A stretch of DNA of 64,000 bases from Marsupella aquatica (lineage: Eukaryota > Marchantiophyta): the NCBI GenBank assembly GCA_973895155.1, contig OZ316897.1, positions 11,346,001 to 11,410,000 of the forward strand, in the 5' to 3' direction. Positions within the stretch are counted from its first letter, which is position 1, and each line of letters starts with the position of its first letter. The notes below the pieces were generated by a model that worked only from the letters and a program-made list of their open reading frames with translations, was not told the origin of the DNA and did not search any database. The position numbers and the translations under genes are program-made. Below, in pieces: positions 25,862 through 36,906 of the stretch.

Positions 25862-27125
25862 ATGTTGAGCTCGGGGGGCGGGGCACTGTATGAAGGGTCC
25901 TACATCACATGCAACGTTGTTAGGTCTAGACCCCCTAACTTATAAGTGAAAAATATTTTTTCTCGCCCTTATGTACTTTAAAGCAACCATTTTATACTAT
26001 GTTTACCCCTAAAAACTTTAAGTAAAGTTTTGTTTTGAAACAATATCTATATTAAAGAAAAGATAAGTATTTCATAAGTTGGAGCCTAAAATTTTGCAAT
26101 TATTCAATTTTCTTTGTCTTAACATTCAATGCAATTTACTTAGCCTTTCCACTTGATAGTACATCCTCCTTACATCTCCTATATAGTCCAAACCATGAAA
26201 CTAAATAATTATACATATTAATCTATGATTGTTCAACTCGAGGGTCTCACTATATGGATGTCTCCCCCATCACCTGCGACGTTTTTAGGCCTCAGACCCC
26301 CTAAAATGTAAAAAATAAATTAAAAATCCAACCTTATAAACTTGAAATATTCTTGGAATATTCTAAAATTTTGGTGAAAAAGACCCTAATGTTCTTACAA
26401 GTATCAAAATTTGATTTAAAAGACCCTATTGTTGTTCTGAGAAAAATCTTAAGTCTTTCCTTCGAACCAATAAAACAACCCTATCCCTTGTTGCACACCA
26501 TATGTCATTTTTGTGGAAGTGAAACCCCTGAGTTCAGCCATCAACTTGTCTATGTTGCTATCTACACTCTCAAATAGATAGCATGGTGGAAACCATACAC
26601 TATGAATAGGAAACTAAACACTGTTGGTTGCCTATTCAAGGCATCAGTTCTCTACCTTGCTTCACAAAAGGTTGCATGATTGGATTATTTTATATATTAG
26701 AGGGGAATTGAGCCAATGAGAACTTACAACTCATTTGCTTGAGCTCATGGCCTCATAGAAGAGGCAGAGGTGACCATCATGACAGGTCATCTGAATGCAA
26801 AAGAAAGTTTCTCCCAATACGAGTGCAGCCTCGGAGGTCTCACTATATAGATGCCTCCCCCAGCACCTACAACATTTTTTGGCCTCGGATCGGACCCCCT
26901 AATATAAGAAAAAAGATATTATTTTTCAATCCCTATAAAGTTGGAATATTCTGAAAATTTGGTTAGAAAGACACTAATCTTATAAGTCTCAAAATTGGAT
27001 TTAAAAGACTTTATAGTTCTTCTGAGAAAATTCTTAAGTCTTCCCTTCAAACCAATAAAATGACCCTATCCTTCATCACACATGATATGTCATTTTTATG
27101 GAAGTGAAACCCCCGAGAGTGGGGC
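25862..27125 (+). repeat. Diverged direct repeats of an old transposon fragment
   Basis: A segment of about 290 bp at 26235-26535 recurs at 26828-27115. Shared landmarks are GTCTCACTATAT, TCCCCCA(T/G)CACCT, AGACCCCCTAA-like text, TTGGAATATTCT, CTTAAGTCTT and TATGTCATTTTT(G/A)TGGAAGTG. A third copy of its start is at 25880-25945. The TTGGAATATTC motif also occurs at 44999-45009, downstream of the ORF at 44.1 kb, hinting that both sides belong to one family. Confidence 0.65.
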
Positions 27126-27760
27126 ATTGAACACCTCAACATTGGGCTTATCATGGGGATTTCACGGTTCTATGATAATGATGGAGTAGAATAAATACAA
27201 ATCCTAGTAAAAAAGGGCCTCGTGAGTGAGCCAGATGGGCGCGCTACGGACGAAGTTGCAGGATGGGCGAGCCGGGAGGCCGTGAGCATATTAAAGGTAC
27301 CCGGGAGGCGCTACCGAGAGTGAGTGGCGGGGTGCCAGCCGGAGGAGCCGGGCCTCCTTGCATAGGGCCGTGTGCCCAAACGGAGATCCCGACAGGAGCG
27401 AATGGCAGGGGGCACAAGGTGGCGAGCCGTTCTCATGGGCGTGAGTCGGGGCAAGCCATAGGGAGGTGCATGGTGGCCGGGGCGCACGGGGGCAGTCGGG
27501 AGGTGTAGCCGGGGCGCGAGGGAGAAAACAAAAGGGGGATTAAATCCCTCGATATGAGGCCGCGAGCCCAGGATGGGGCAAGTCAGGATAGGCCGCGAGC
27601 TAGGAGGCAGCTGGGCCCATAAAGAGCCGGGCGCACGGCAGCGCAACAGGAGGAAGGAATTAGAAGGAAAAAACAAAAGGGGGTTAAAATCCCCTATAGG
27701 AGGGCACAAAGCCATATATAGGAAATTGTGAGAGAAAAGTGGGGCCAAAACAAACTCTCC
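27126..27760. other. GC-rich low-complexity stretch
   Basis: From about 27225 to 27640 the sequence is unusually GC-rich for this window, with many AGCCGGG(A/C)GGC-like and GGGCGCAC-like phrases. AAAACAAAAGGGGG followed by TTAAA occurs at both 27527 and 27669, showing an internal duplication. ORFs on either strand are Pro/Arg/Gly-rich and not convincing. It may be a promoter or LTR-like region for the ORF at 28072. Confidence 0.4.
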
Positions 27761-27767
27761 TCTCCCC

Positions 27768-27774
27768 TATAAAA
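27768..27774 (+). promoter_or_regulatory. TATA box candidate
   Basis: TATAAAA in the context CTCCCCTATAAAACTCCTCC, followed by a pyrimidine-rich leader, about 300 bp upstream of the ATG at 28072. This is typical plant core promoter spacing only if a long leader is present. Confidence 0.35.
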
Positions 27775-28071
27775 CTCCTCCCCCTTCTCTTATGCCTAAC
27801 ATGGTTTCCTCTCTCATGCCGGCTGCATTTGGTTCTCTCTCTTATTATTTGGAGCTCTTACCTTGGTTTATTCCCCCTTTCCTTGGGGCTTAGTGTTCAT
27901 TATTTTGGGGGACCTTGTGTCTATAGTAGCGCTGGCAGCATTGGGTGGGCAGTGGTTGACTCTTGGAAGGGAATTAAGAGTGACATTCGTGATCGTGATA
28001 CGGGGGCTATTCGGGCCAGAAATTGTACGGTGTAACGGGAATTGTTGTGATAGTAGAATTTTTTAGTGTGG

Positions 28072-28338
28072 ATGTTTGATCCACCTGAGTTCAGTACAGC
28101 CCGTGTTCGTCGATACAAGGCTGCTTACCGGGATTACATTGCCACACAAATTAGGGAGGAGGGAGAGAAACGACGTTCAGCAACCATGAGTACCGGATCC
28201 GGAACGCCTGGCACTTCGGTTGTATGGAAGGTTTTCCGTAGGGTGTACCCCCGCACTTCTGCCAAGGTGATGGAAGAGGGCAAGGAGATTTTTCAGGCTA
28301 CAGGGCTCACCAACTTCATGGATCTAACATTTCACTAA
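28072..28338 (+). CDS. Hypothetical ORF, probable transposon gene fragment
   Basis: 88 codons from the ATG at 28072. The sequence is charged (FSTARVRRYKAAYRDYIATQ) and has no recognised domain. It runs into a tract of degenerate TTTCCAAAA repeats (28361-28475). A similar tract precedes the ORF at 44099, so this may be the 5' part of the same gene family split by later insertion. It could also be spurious. Confidence 0.3.
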   Translation: MFDPPEFSTARVRRYKAAYRDYIATQIREEGEKRRSATMSTGSGTPGTSVVWKVFRRVYPRTSAKVMEEGKEIFQATGLTNFMDLTFH

Positions 28339-28360
28339 CTCTGGAGATTCTTTTGTCCAA

Positions 28361-28475
28361 AGTTGAAGAATGAAATTTCCAAAACATTCATTTCAAAAAT
28401 CCAAAAACGTGATCTGAAATTTCCAAAACCCAAAATTGAAGTTTCCAAAAGCATACTTTTAAATTTCCAAAACCT
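28361..28475 (+). repeat. Degenerate TTTCCAAAA repeats
   Basis: Six copies of (A)AATTTCCAAAAC-like 12-20-bp units. The tract at 43955-44062 has the same unit and the same order of spacer text (TCTGAAA, then TACTTTTAAA / CACTTTTCAA), suggesting that the two are homologous. Confidence 0.6.
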
Positions 28476-28713
28476 AGTCCATTGGATGAATTACGAATTC
28501 AAAGGCAATGAAAAAAGTACTCCTTCAAATGAATGACTGAAATTACTCTTTATAATAAATGGGGCACTAACGGTGGTGCCATACATATATTTTGATATCC
28601 CTTCATGGGACTTCATAATTGTTGGGTTTTTTGCTAACTACAACATCGTTTTCTGCTAAAGTGACTACAAAGTTGACTAGACAACTACACATATTTGACT
28701 AGATAGCTACACT

Positions 28714-29050
28714 CACTAGTAGAAATCGGGGGTATTTAGACCCCATTAAACGACTATTCAGTACCATATAGGACTTGGAAACGACTGGGAAGGACTCAGT
28801 CCTTTATAGGACTATGAGTCGTATGTTTTGTTACTATAATCAACTGAGTCCTTTATAGAACTGGTTTATAAGTCATTTTATAGACTGAATTTTCAGTCTA
28901 TTGTAGTCTTTGTGTGGGTAGGTTTGGTGAGTCTTTTTCAGTCTTTTATGGGCTGCGATGGTGAGTCGTTGTAACGACTCAAAAGGTTATGGAGGGTAGT
29001 CTTTAAGTATACTTTGTGGGTTTATAAAATGACTAAAGTAGACACTTTGT
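28714..29050 (+). mobile_element. CACTA-type transposon terminus with subterminal repeats
   Basis: Begins CACTAGTAGAAATCGGGGG, the classical CACTA (En/Spm) terminal motif, preceded by ACT (28711-28713), which could be a 3-bp target duplication. About 300 bp follow with many short inverted and direct copies of GACTNAGTC/AGTCNTTTATAG, for example near 28795, 28848, 28890, 28935 and 28965. This is the usual subterminal transposase-binding architecture. The inverted partner terminus was not found in the window. Confidence 0.75.
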
Positions 29051-29572
29051 GGGGTATGTATAAGTCTTTCATGTCAACTGGAAATGAGTGATGAAGACCC
29101 CACTATACTACTTGGAATGAACTCACTCTTGTGCACAAATAACACATTCCATTCATGTTTTATTGTGTACTTGGAATGAACTCACTCTATAAGCTCACCA
29201 TTCACCATGTTAACATTAGAACCTCACACAAATTTTCAGAAATCTTCTATACCATGTACACTAATATGAATTCACAGATTCAAACATCATAGACTACAAA
29301 GAAGGTCACAAAACATTCGTCTATACCATACACACTAATACTGAAATGATACAAAATAGATTCAAGTATCATAGACAATCACCATAGAGCCATAGTTTGA
29401 CATCAATCACTTGTTTCATACATACAGAATTCAGAAATATGAATGTCACACACAACGGCTCCTTCATCCTCTTTACCAAATGGAAAAATTGGTACAGATA
29501 TTTCTTGGATCTTTCCAAGGCAATGTCAAAATGTTACACAATTCACATGATTCTATCTACACTTGCATTCAG

Positions 29573-30073
29573 TCACTGCAGACTAACACACTCTAATGGC
29601 CAGAGCACAAGAAATCCTACTGCATCTGCAATTATTTCCTGAGGTGGATCATCGTCTCTATTCGGAAATGACAAATTACAATCAGATACAATCACTGTAG
29701 TCAACAACACTACTACATCGTCATCCGGGACCACTTTGCCATGGAATTTAGCATGATCCGGTCGCAAAATGCCTGTACCGACACATACCTGCGAGTCATC
29801 CTCCCATGATAGAAGATTATGGACTGGCTCTGCTGTGGCTATCACCTCCACCTTACCCTGGCTGTTTTTCTTGGCTTTCCTGGGTGGCTTATACATGACA
29901 TTATTCATACCTTGGTTGCGAGTCATGACTTTGGCACGAGTGTTTTGTGCTGGTGATCGAGAATTGGCTACACTCTTCTTCAAAGAATCTGCATCCATAT
30001 TTGACACTTCCGATTGTGTAGCAGGATTTCCCTGCAACATCATCTCAGTATCTGCCAACATTGTACTAATCAT
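29573..30073 (-). CDS. DUF8039-like transposon protein
   Basis: 166 codons from an ATG at 30073, or an exon of a longer gene. The N-terminal half is Ser/Asn/Lys-rich. Residues about 95-160 match the DUF8039 pattern found in plant En/Spm-type proteins: VCVGTGILRPDHAKFHGK, then VVVLLTTVIVSDCNLSFPN, then IIADAVGFLVLWPLECV. The gene is read towards the CACTA terminus 860 bp away. Its function in transposition is not known. Confidence 0.6.
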   Translation of the reverse strand: MISTMLADTEMMLQGNPATQSEVSNMDADSLKKSVANSRSPAQNTRAKVMTRNQGMNNVMYKPPRKAKKNSQGKVEVIATAEPVHNLLSWEDDSQVCVGTGILRPDHAKFHGKVVPDDDVVVLLTTVIVSDCNLSFPNRDDDPPQEIIADAVGFLVLWPLECVSLQ

Positions 30074-30113
30074 ATCAAGAATATGTGTGAACTAACAAAT
30101 GAAGGATAGCTTC

Positions 30114-30223
30114 GTCACAGACACCTATTTCTCCTCCTTCCTAAACTCTGTCCATCTTCCAAAACCTTGTCACAGACACCCATTTCTCCTCCTTCCTAAA
30201 CTTTGTCCATCTTCCAAAACCCC
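30114..30223. repeat. 55-bp tandem duplication
   Basis: GTCACAGACACC(T/C)ATTTCTCC to CTTCCAAAACC is present twice, at 30114 and 30169, with two or three mismatches. It lies between the DUF8039-like and FCP1-like ORFs. Confidence 0.9.
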
Positions 30224-30517
30224 TGCCAAAGCCTCCCCTCTCCCCTCTGCAATCTGCCATAGTCCAATTGTGTCCGCCTTCAAGCCAAAATGACTCCTCT
30301 TCTCCTCTCCTCTGCTATTGGGCCAAACCAAAAGGAACGATTCCAGGGTTGCGCATTGCCCTTCACCCCTCCCTCCAAATGGGGCTAATTCTAATCTATA
30401 TGAAACATATTCACTAAATTCTATCCGTAATCTGAAGTACTAAGTCCCGCCTACTCTTTACTCCTGTGTTTATTCTACAGAATTTTGACGTTTGTCTGTG
30501 AACTTTGCTGACTACTT

Positions 30518-31441
30518 TCACAAACTCCCTAAAATTGTGGTGAATAGCCCATGCGCAACTCCTAGGCCTTTTGCGCATTGATTAGTTTCATGCTCAATGA
30601 AGTCTTCCTTACGAGACATCCACAATATGATCTCTATGTGCCGAGGAGTAAGTTCTGAAGTTGTCAATTGGAGAACATCATATTTGCACACTGGCCACGA
30701 CGCAAAAAGCGAATTAGATTCCCCAAACCCCTGCAGTTGAGTGTATATTTGTTGATACTGTTTCCGGTCTTCAGCTAAATTCAGACTGGACCATTTTGGA
30801 GTGTTTCGCCACAAATACACACGCACATCTCTTGCCAAGGCCAACTCCTGCAACACTGGTTGAAGTTTGTTGCTTATAAACGTATCTGCAAGGAAACCAT
30901 TATTATTGCCGTTGAAGCAATCACAAAACAACGTCGAGTATTCGGGGTTAAAGAAACTTCTATGAGGTAAATCATCAAGAAGGATGGTGTTGCTGTCATT
31001 ATAAGGTACGCTTGTCCAATCTCCATATAAAACAAGGTCATCCCAAATATTTCTCAGTAATTTCACAAAGCAATTTTTCCCTTTGTTTCTTCCAGCCCCA
31101 TAAAATATCCCAGTCGACAAGGCTTCCACTTCAGTTCTCACAAAGACAAATTGATGCTTCTCGTTGGGAAACACTTTCTCCAAAATCTCATGCACATTAT
31201 GATATACGACACAGGCCCATATCCCCACATCAAATGTTTGAAGACACCATTCAACGAAGCACCGCATTCCCGGTCTTACATAGATGATTCTATTCTTTAG
31301 AAACAATGTCTCCCCGTTTTCAGTATTTATATCCCTAAGAGACTTTTCTCGCACTCCCGATATTTGCACAATATGTAAGACAACATTCATGTCAAGTACG
31401 AGCAGTTTACGAGGAACGGTGTTTTGTATAAAAGTTTCCAT
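30518..31441 (-). CDS. FCP1/NIF-like HAD-fold protein carried in the transposon
   Basis: 307 codons from the ATG at 31441; the frame is open further upstream without an ATG. It shows the plant FCP1-like phosphatase layout: KLLVLDMNVVLH (motif I), a YVRPGMRCFVEWCLQTFDVGIW core with the usual RP...F..F.VG.W pattern, and SNTILLDDLPHRSFFNPEY (motif III region with paired Asp). Motif I has Asn at the second Asp position, as in the plant DINGLL-type subgroup; phosphatase activity is therefore uncertain. It ends with a divergent C-terminal extension. The neighbours are transposon genes in the same orientation, so it is probably a captured host sequence. No frame breaks are seen, unlike the adjacent polyprotein. 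Confidence 0.65.
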   Translation of the reverse strand: METFIQNTVPRKLLVLDMNVVLHIVQISGVREKSLRDINTENGETLFLKNRIIYVRPGMRCFVEWCLQTFDVGIWACVVYHNVHEILEKVFPNEKHQFVFVRTEVEALSTGIFYGAGRNKGKNCFVKLLRNIWDDLVLYGDWTSVPYNDSNTILLDDLPHRSFFNPEYSTLFCDCFNGNNNGFLADTFISNKLQPVLQELALARDVRVYLWRNTPKWSSLNLAEDRKQYQQIYTQLQGFGESNSLFASWPVCKYDVLQLTTSELTPRHIEIILWMSRKEDFIEHETNQCAKGLGVAHGLFTTILGSL

Positions 31442-31588
31442 ATTGTATGTTACAATTTCTGCAGAGTGACGAAACAATAAATGAACATCAATATCGTAAA
31501 GTCAATGCAAGAGCATAACATCAGTTACGACGCATTGCAGCGTATGGAAGTCTGACGATAACCTATTCCACACGAGAATTGCGTAGAT

Positions 31589-33205
31589 CTAACTCAAATG
31601 GTGACAATAAAGGCTTAGAACAATATTCCTCCTTTCAGCATCAATGTCCTCGGCTTTGAAATCAATAGGCTTCTCCCTACTCCGGTAATCGGCAAATTTC
31701 ATGACAAACACTCCGTAGTTGTAGTCATCGGTTTGAAGAGGGATGTCTTTACAATAGTTTCTCGGCCATGACAAAGCATTAAGTTCCTTATGAGTTCTGA
31801 ACATGGCTTCATCATCTAGATATGTTGCTAGGTTCTCAAGAACTTCAAGGTTATCTCCGTGCAAAGAATCCAAGTAGTCCAATTTCCTAAGACCCATGTC
31901 AATGACGACCAGTGCCCAATGGTTATGTCCCTCATGAATAGGGACCATGACCATCTCTACATCAGTTAAAAAGTACTCCAACTTTGAGGTCCAAGTTTGA
32001 ACATCGTCATACTTATATCCACCTTGAGCAAGTTCCGAATAGAACCAAGTATCAAAAATATGAACCTGTGGGAGGTCGGTACTCGCGGATTCTGCTCTCA
32101 AAGCAATCAGACCAAAATAAGCATTCAAAATTTCAGAAGTTATCCATCGCTCGGGACCTAGACATGCCATCTCGCGACGAGTTATGACGCATCCACTGAT
32201 TGTTGACAAAACTAAATCCTGATCCATGTTAGGGTTGAGGCAAAAGTCTATTGCCACATCATCGTTCAGGTTGAGAGAAGTGGGAAAGAGTGAATTGGCA
32301 CCTGCCTCATTCGCAGGCTCCACTGCAAGTTCCACGGCAACATTATCGACATGTCCGATGACGGGCTCGACCTTGCATGGACCCTGATTTTCTGCCCAAG
32401 TGTGGGGAGGGGATGGATTGACGATGTTAACGGCCTCTTGAACTCCAATGACAACCCAAAGGTAATCGGAAGGATCCTCAAACACAACCGGTGCAATATC
32501 ATTTACAATTGAGTCCACCTCGCCAAACGACCCCACACGAGGCTTGCATAGAGATAGAGGTATCCCATCGTCATTGTGTTCTTCCTCCACAAGAGGTCCT
32601 TCGAAACTCCCTAAGTGGTGGATCGGTCTTTGCGCCTCACCAAATTCCCATGGACGGCGAATCTGTTCCCCAACATGAATCATTCCAACACAAGGATCAG
32701 AAAATCTGTTATTGTCTTGATGGGAGACTGTTCCATTGACATGATAGTGCCTCCCTTCCTTTGCGCCACTTGCATTAGAGTTTTGCATTGAGCTGCCCTC
32801 CCCTCCTGGAAGTTTCCATAAGGATTTTGCGAATTGTGCGACACCCTCCAACGACTTGACATTCTCCGCATAAGCCGTGAGGTCCATCACATCCCCCCTT
32901 TCCGAACAAAATGAGAAACATTCCCTTTCTAGAAGCAGGGCATTCTTTAAAACTTGCCCACCAGTAAAGAAGTCCAACACAATTTCCTCCTTCTCAGAAA
33001 ATCGAAGAATGATTGCCTTGATAATTCTACTGGGCTTAATGTTTGATGTAAATGTTCTGCCACCGGGGGTTCGGAAAGGAATGAGTCTATACAAGCGATC
33101 TCCAAGAGCAAATTTTCGCTTTGCTGCAACCTCTTCCTTGGAAAGGCCAACATAATCTTCTTTGGCTGGTCTTGCCAGTTTAAGCTGATCCATGGATTCT
33201 GCCAA
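31589..33205 (-). pseudogene. Polyprotein 3' part: DNA-methylase-like motif plus Ulp1 (C48) protease-like domain
   Basis: Open frame of 538 codons. Residues about 45-110 contain SNIKPSRIIKAII followed by EIVLDFFTGGQVLKNALLLE, which resembles motif I and its flank in N4/N6-type DNA methylases. The last 190 residues resemble Ulp1/SENP cysteine proteases: NHWALVVIDMG (catalytic His), LDYLDSL (catalytic Asp region) and the Gln-X-X-X-X-X-Cys-Gly site read here as QTDDYNYG, with Tyr in place of the nucleophile Cys (codon 31715-31717). The frame breaks upstream near 33205, and no ATG lies at the start of the open frame. One 21-bp palindrome is in frame (32532-32552) and another begins just past the stop (31567-31587). 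Confidence 0.65.
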
Positions 33206-34132
33206 GAAATGACCTTGAAACCCTCTGAAATGTTTTTCCCAATCCGGTTCTCATTCTTGGGAGACTCCAAGGAAAACAATGGACTCAATAATACCCGGCA
33301 TGAAATGCGATGAGCGGACTCTTTCGCACTCTTCCAATAGCTTCCATACTCCAGATGAGCATTATAACTGGAAGGTAGATCAGTGACAACTTCAATAATT
33401 TTGGCCAGCAAGAGACCTGGGTGCACGAAAAACACGACAGTCACCAAGTCGTTGGTGGGGACATTCATGACAGTCTTCAAGAAATTCAGCAGCTCCGATT
33501 GTGTCCAGGTATTTTGAATTGAGTGTGTCATCATTAATCCTCTCCCTACAACCCGTCGAATCAAAAGGAGGCTCCACGGAAGCAAGAAGATTCCCAGAGT
33601 AAAATATTCGATATGGATCCATTCTCTCGCGGACAGTTCCCCCAAATTTCTTTTGGTAAATATTCCGTAACCTATTCTTCAAAGGTTCCGGCATATCGGA
33701 TTTTGCAGAGACCTTGACTAAACTCTTGAAATAAGCATTGTTGACCATTGAGCAACATTGATCCAATTCTTCATTTGTGAAATTAAACTCGCGGACCACG
33801 TCCGACCAAACGGCCCCAACATTGAAAACACTTTCATAGGTCTTGCGGTAGAACCGCAAGATTGCACCTTTTAGCTTTTCAGTATACTTGGCTTTCATGG
33901 CAAGATCGGACATTGAAGGTATATTTGTCCTTGCATGTCTTCTCTTCATCAAGAGAACCTCTCCCGATTGAACTTTATTCAAGATAGAGGTAATGTCAGA
34001 TTCTTGCGCCCCCTCAAATACCCTGAATGTCGTCCCAGTAAGCTGCTTTGCTTCCCTCTTCTTCCCAGTCATCTCTCCATTGTTGTCAGGTAAACTACCG
34101 GACAACCAACTATTGCAGGCCAACATCCACAA
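33206..34132 (-). pseudogene. Polyprotein middle part, frameshifted
   Basis: Two overlapping frames each carry part of a plausible protein. One (34132 down to about 33500) has KAKYTEKLKGAILRFYRKTY and a GNVWSDV-like helical region. The other (about 33540 to 33210) has TNDLVTVVFFVHPGLLLAK, then VVTDLPSSYNAHLEYGSYWK, which reads like the N-terminal half of the methylase-like domain. At least two frameshifts are needed to connect them to the downstream frame, so I treat this as decayed rather than spliced. Confidence 0.5.
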
Positions 34133-34408
34133 CTTATAGAGGCTCTCCGATGCGAAAAGGATCTAGTTGTATTCGCTGATGCTACTCACTTTCAGTGTGA
34201 CTTTGGCCAACCCTTCGTAATCCCGAAACCCAACAACAAACGGTAAGAACAACACAGTAAACCAAACCTTTGGAGAAGGTATCTTAGAGCCAAGCCTCGG
34301 ATTCTACACGAGGCTTGTGTGGACCACAAAAGAAATTATGGTGTCAACAAGAACGAACCTGGAATTCCTGGGATTTTCGCCCTGATGGCACTGGCCGCAC
34401 TGGTTGAT

Positions 34409-35207
34409 TCATTTCCGAATATTGCATTCTCGCATGCTTGACCTGGTCAATGAATGGTGACGAGAAACGATGTGCTTCAGCTTGCAAGTTGTTTGCATGT
34501 GAAATTTCAACCAACACCTTAACAGGTGTTGACCCCTTGAGAATTCTTGCACGATGGAATTTGAGGAGGTTGGCAGTTTCAACCAGAGATGGCTATGTCC
34601 GAGAACTCCAAATGATTTTCCTCGCGGCCATAGTCGAGTGTTGACCACTTATTGCAAAATATTGATACTTGGATAATTGTTTAGAATCAAAATCTCTGAC
34701 GGAAAGATCGATAAGACTGTAAACACCATTAATCATCTTGTAAGGCACCAGATCTTCAGGCAAAGGTTCCTGACCGATATTTGAAATCATCAACTGAACA
34801 AGATGGTTGACATGGTCTTTGTTGAGTAACCGCTCATTCATTTTTGCCGGTGGAGGATAGATATTCATCAAAGGAACGAGGAAAAATTTTGACAGCCCAA
34901 AAGAATACCAGCATTGGTTTTGCTGCAAAGTCTTTTCTGCCCTCTCAAGTCTAGCTCGATCAACGATTACTTTAGAACTCGAGTCCACATTCATCTCTCC
35001 CATGTCATCCACGACATCCATCTCAATCATCTCCACTTTCTTATGTTGTTTCTTCGGGATTGGGACATCAGTTTCCGGTGCCTCTTCCGTTCCCTCAATC
35101 TCTCTTTTGCGACCCCTTCCACGCTTGGACTTCTCCGATCTTGTCACCCCATGGTCTGTGGATACGTCTTGCACTTGAGTATTGACCTTTTGAGATTTTG
35201 AGGGCAC
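34409..35207 (-). pseudogene. Polyprotein part with ParB-like motif
   Basis: After a lysine/arginine-rich stretch (KSKRGRGRKREIEG), the frame contains LLNKDHVNHLVQLMISN, then YQYFAISGQHSTMAARKII. The latter resembles the ParB/sulfiredoxin-fold box with a Gly-Gln-His-Ser core. A frame change near 34600 continues the sequence (VKVLVEISHANN). In the upstream direction the same frame contains TAG stops at 35211-35213 and 35349-35351. ParB-like assignment is tentative because the match is short. Confidence 0.45.
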
Positions 35208-36247
35208 CTTCTATTTCACGACAACGGAAGGTGTTGCAGTGGAAGCCTTACGAGACAAATCCATCTTAACGACACCTTTTGATACGGGTTTTGCTATCTC
35301 TTCCACAACTGCCTGCTTCTTTTGAGCCTTCTTCCTGACAGCCTTCTTCTATTCTGGCATTTCGGCCGCTTTAATCTTCTTCTGTGGTTGTTTGGACTTT
35401 GCAATCTGTGGCCCTTTCACCTTAGTAGAGCTAGTGCGGATTTTTGCCTGAGGGACATTAGCTTTCCCAACCTTCTCTGGAAGAGTGATCTTTGAAGACA
35501 ATCTCTTCTTCTTGGAAGGAGGAGCATCTTCTCCATTCGCTTTCTTTTCTTTTTCTTCTGCACCTCCATCTCAGTCTCAGAGTCCTTTTCCTCTTCAGCC
35601 TCTGAGCCTCCCACTTCCACGAGTTCTTCATCCACGACTTGGATCTCATCTTCAAAGATCTCTTCTGTTCCAACCAACTCAGGACTCAAAGAGTCACTAG
35701 GAACAATGCTCGGTTCATCTGAGTGATGTACCCTGTGAACTTGATGATCCTGAATCTGAACTTGATGACGATCCAGGTTCATGTACAACTTTGCTTGCTT
35801 TGAGATTTGGGCCACCATGTGACGTCCGTGCCTTTTCTAATTCAAATTGAAGGCCTTCACTACAGGATGGGTCGCAACCCAACGTTTAATCCTTTCCTCG
35901 TCAACTGGATCTGGGAAAGCAATTTCCAGAATGATCTCGATCTCCTGCCGGAGTTCATCTTCCGATAAAGATAGAGACATGACGTAAACAACATGCCTGG
36001 TTGCAGAAAGGTGAGATTGATAATCTTTGAAGAATAAAAAACTAACCCTTCCCAGCCCTGAAACAATATCCTCAGCAGTGAGAACATTATCTGGATCCAT
36101 GAAACGATGAGTGGATGGATCAAAAAATCCTAAGGACGTTATGTTCATTGTCGCATCATTTGGCTCAAGACAATGTGCGCAACAATATTGTTCAACGGCA
36201 AGAGAGAACTCTCTATATCCACAATTAACGCGGTCCTCCACCGTCAC
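35208..36247 (-). pseudogene. Polyprotein 5' part, acidic/lysine-rich linker with in-frame stops
   Basis: An unrecognised N-terminal segment of about 135 codons (contains CAHCLEPNDATMNITSLGFF and EDELRQEIEIILEIAFPDP) is in the same frame as the following EEEKDSETEMEVQKKKKRKR linker but separated by a single TAG at 35837-35839. Downstream the frame shifts and meets two more TAG codons. Each TAG would be CAG (Gln) with one C-to-T change. Confidence 0.5.
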
Positions 36248-36906
36248 TGTCAGAAAGATCTTCCCCTTCTGGTGCTCTGGTGCTTTTTAAATCCTACAAT
36301 CGGCAAGCACACCCAAGTACTTCTAAAACCTTTTGGGCTTGGCAATAACGATCCCCCACAACCAACACCTCCAAGTGTCACCCTCCATACGCATTTCAAA
36401 AGACCATGAATTGACGATTGGATTTTGGTGGCTAACAGTGTTTTGACTTAGCAGCTGCGGTAGGTGCGGGTGGCTGAAACAAACATACGGGAATCCTAGG
36501 AAAGAACCAATACGGAAGATTTAGAACAAAGTCCAAGATGTCAAAACAAATGCCGAGATTTTATTATTCACAAAAATGGACAATCCGTCCAGAAAACAAC
36601 TCATTCGACCAAAATGGACTTTGCCCGCTCGACTACCATCTTCTAAAGTTGGGGCACATATTCATCTGGGTGCCTCAAACTCCAACTAAACAATTCGTCT
36701 AGTACTAAGTTCTAGGGAAATGTCTCCTAGGCTGCTTCCTTCTTCAGCCTCTTGATAGTCTGGAGGTGGCCTTCCTCCTGGGCCGTCATGATAATCAGCT
36801 TCTTTGTGAGCGTCTGTATCTGACTCTCACGGAGCTCATCAAGCTTGGCGGCCTCCTTCATCACTAGGCACAACTCCTGACATGTCTGAAGATGGTTCCG
36901 CTGAGC
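36248..36906. other. Spacer within the composite element, no supported gene
   Basis: No ORF with recognisable content. Part of it (36720-36900) reads on the minus strand as a Gln/Glu/Leu-rich coiled-coil-like continuation of the next segment, but with stops. Confidence 0.4.

Noticed and set aside
27263-27748. GC-rich ORFs on both strands
   Set aside because: Low-complexity Arg/Gly/Pro translations within a repetitive GC-rich stretch; no domain or splice structure.
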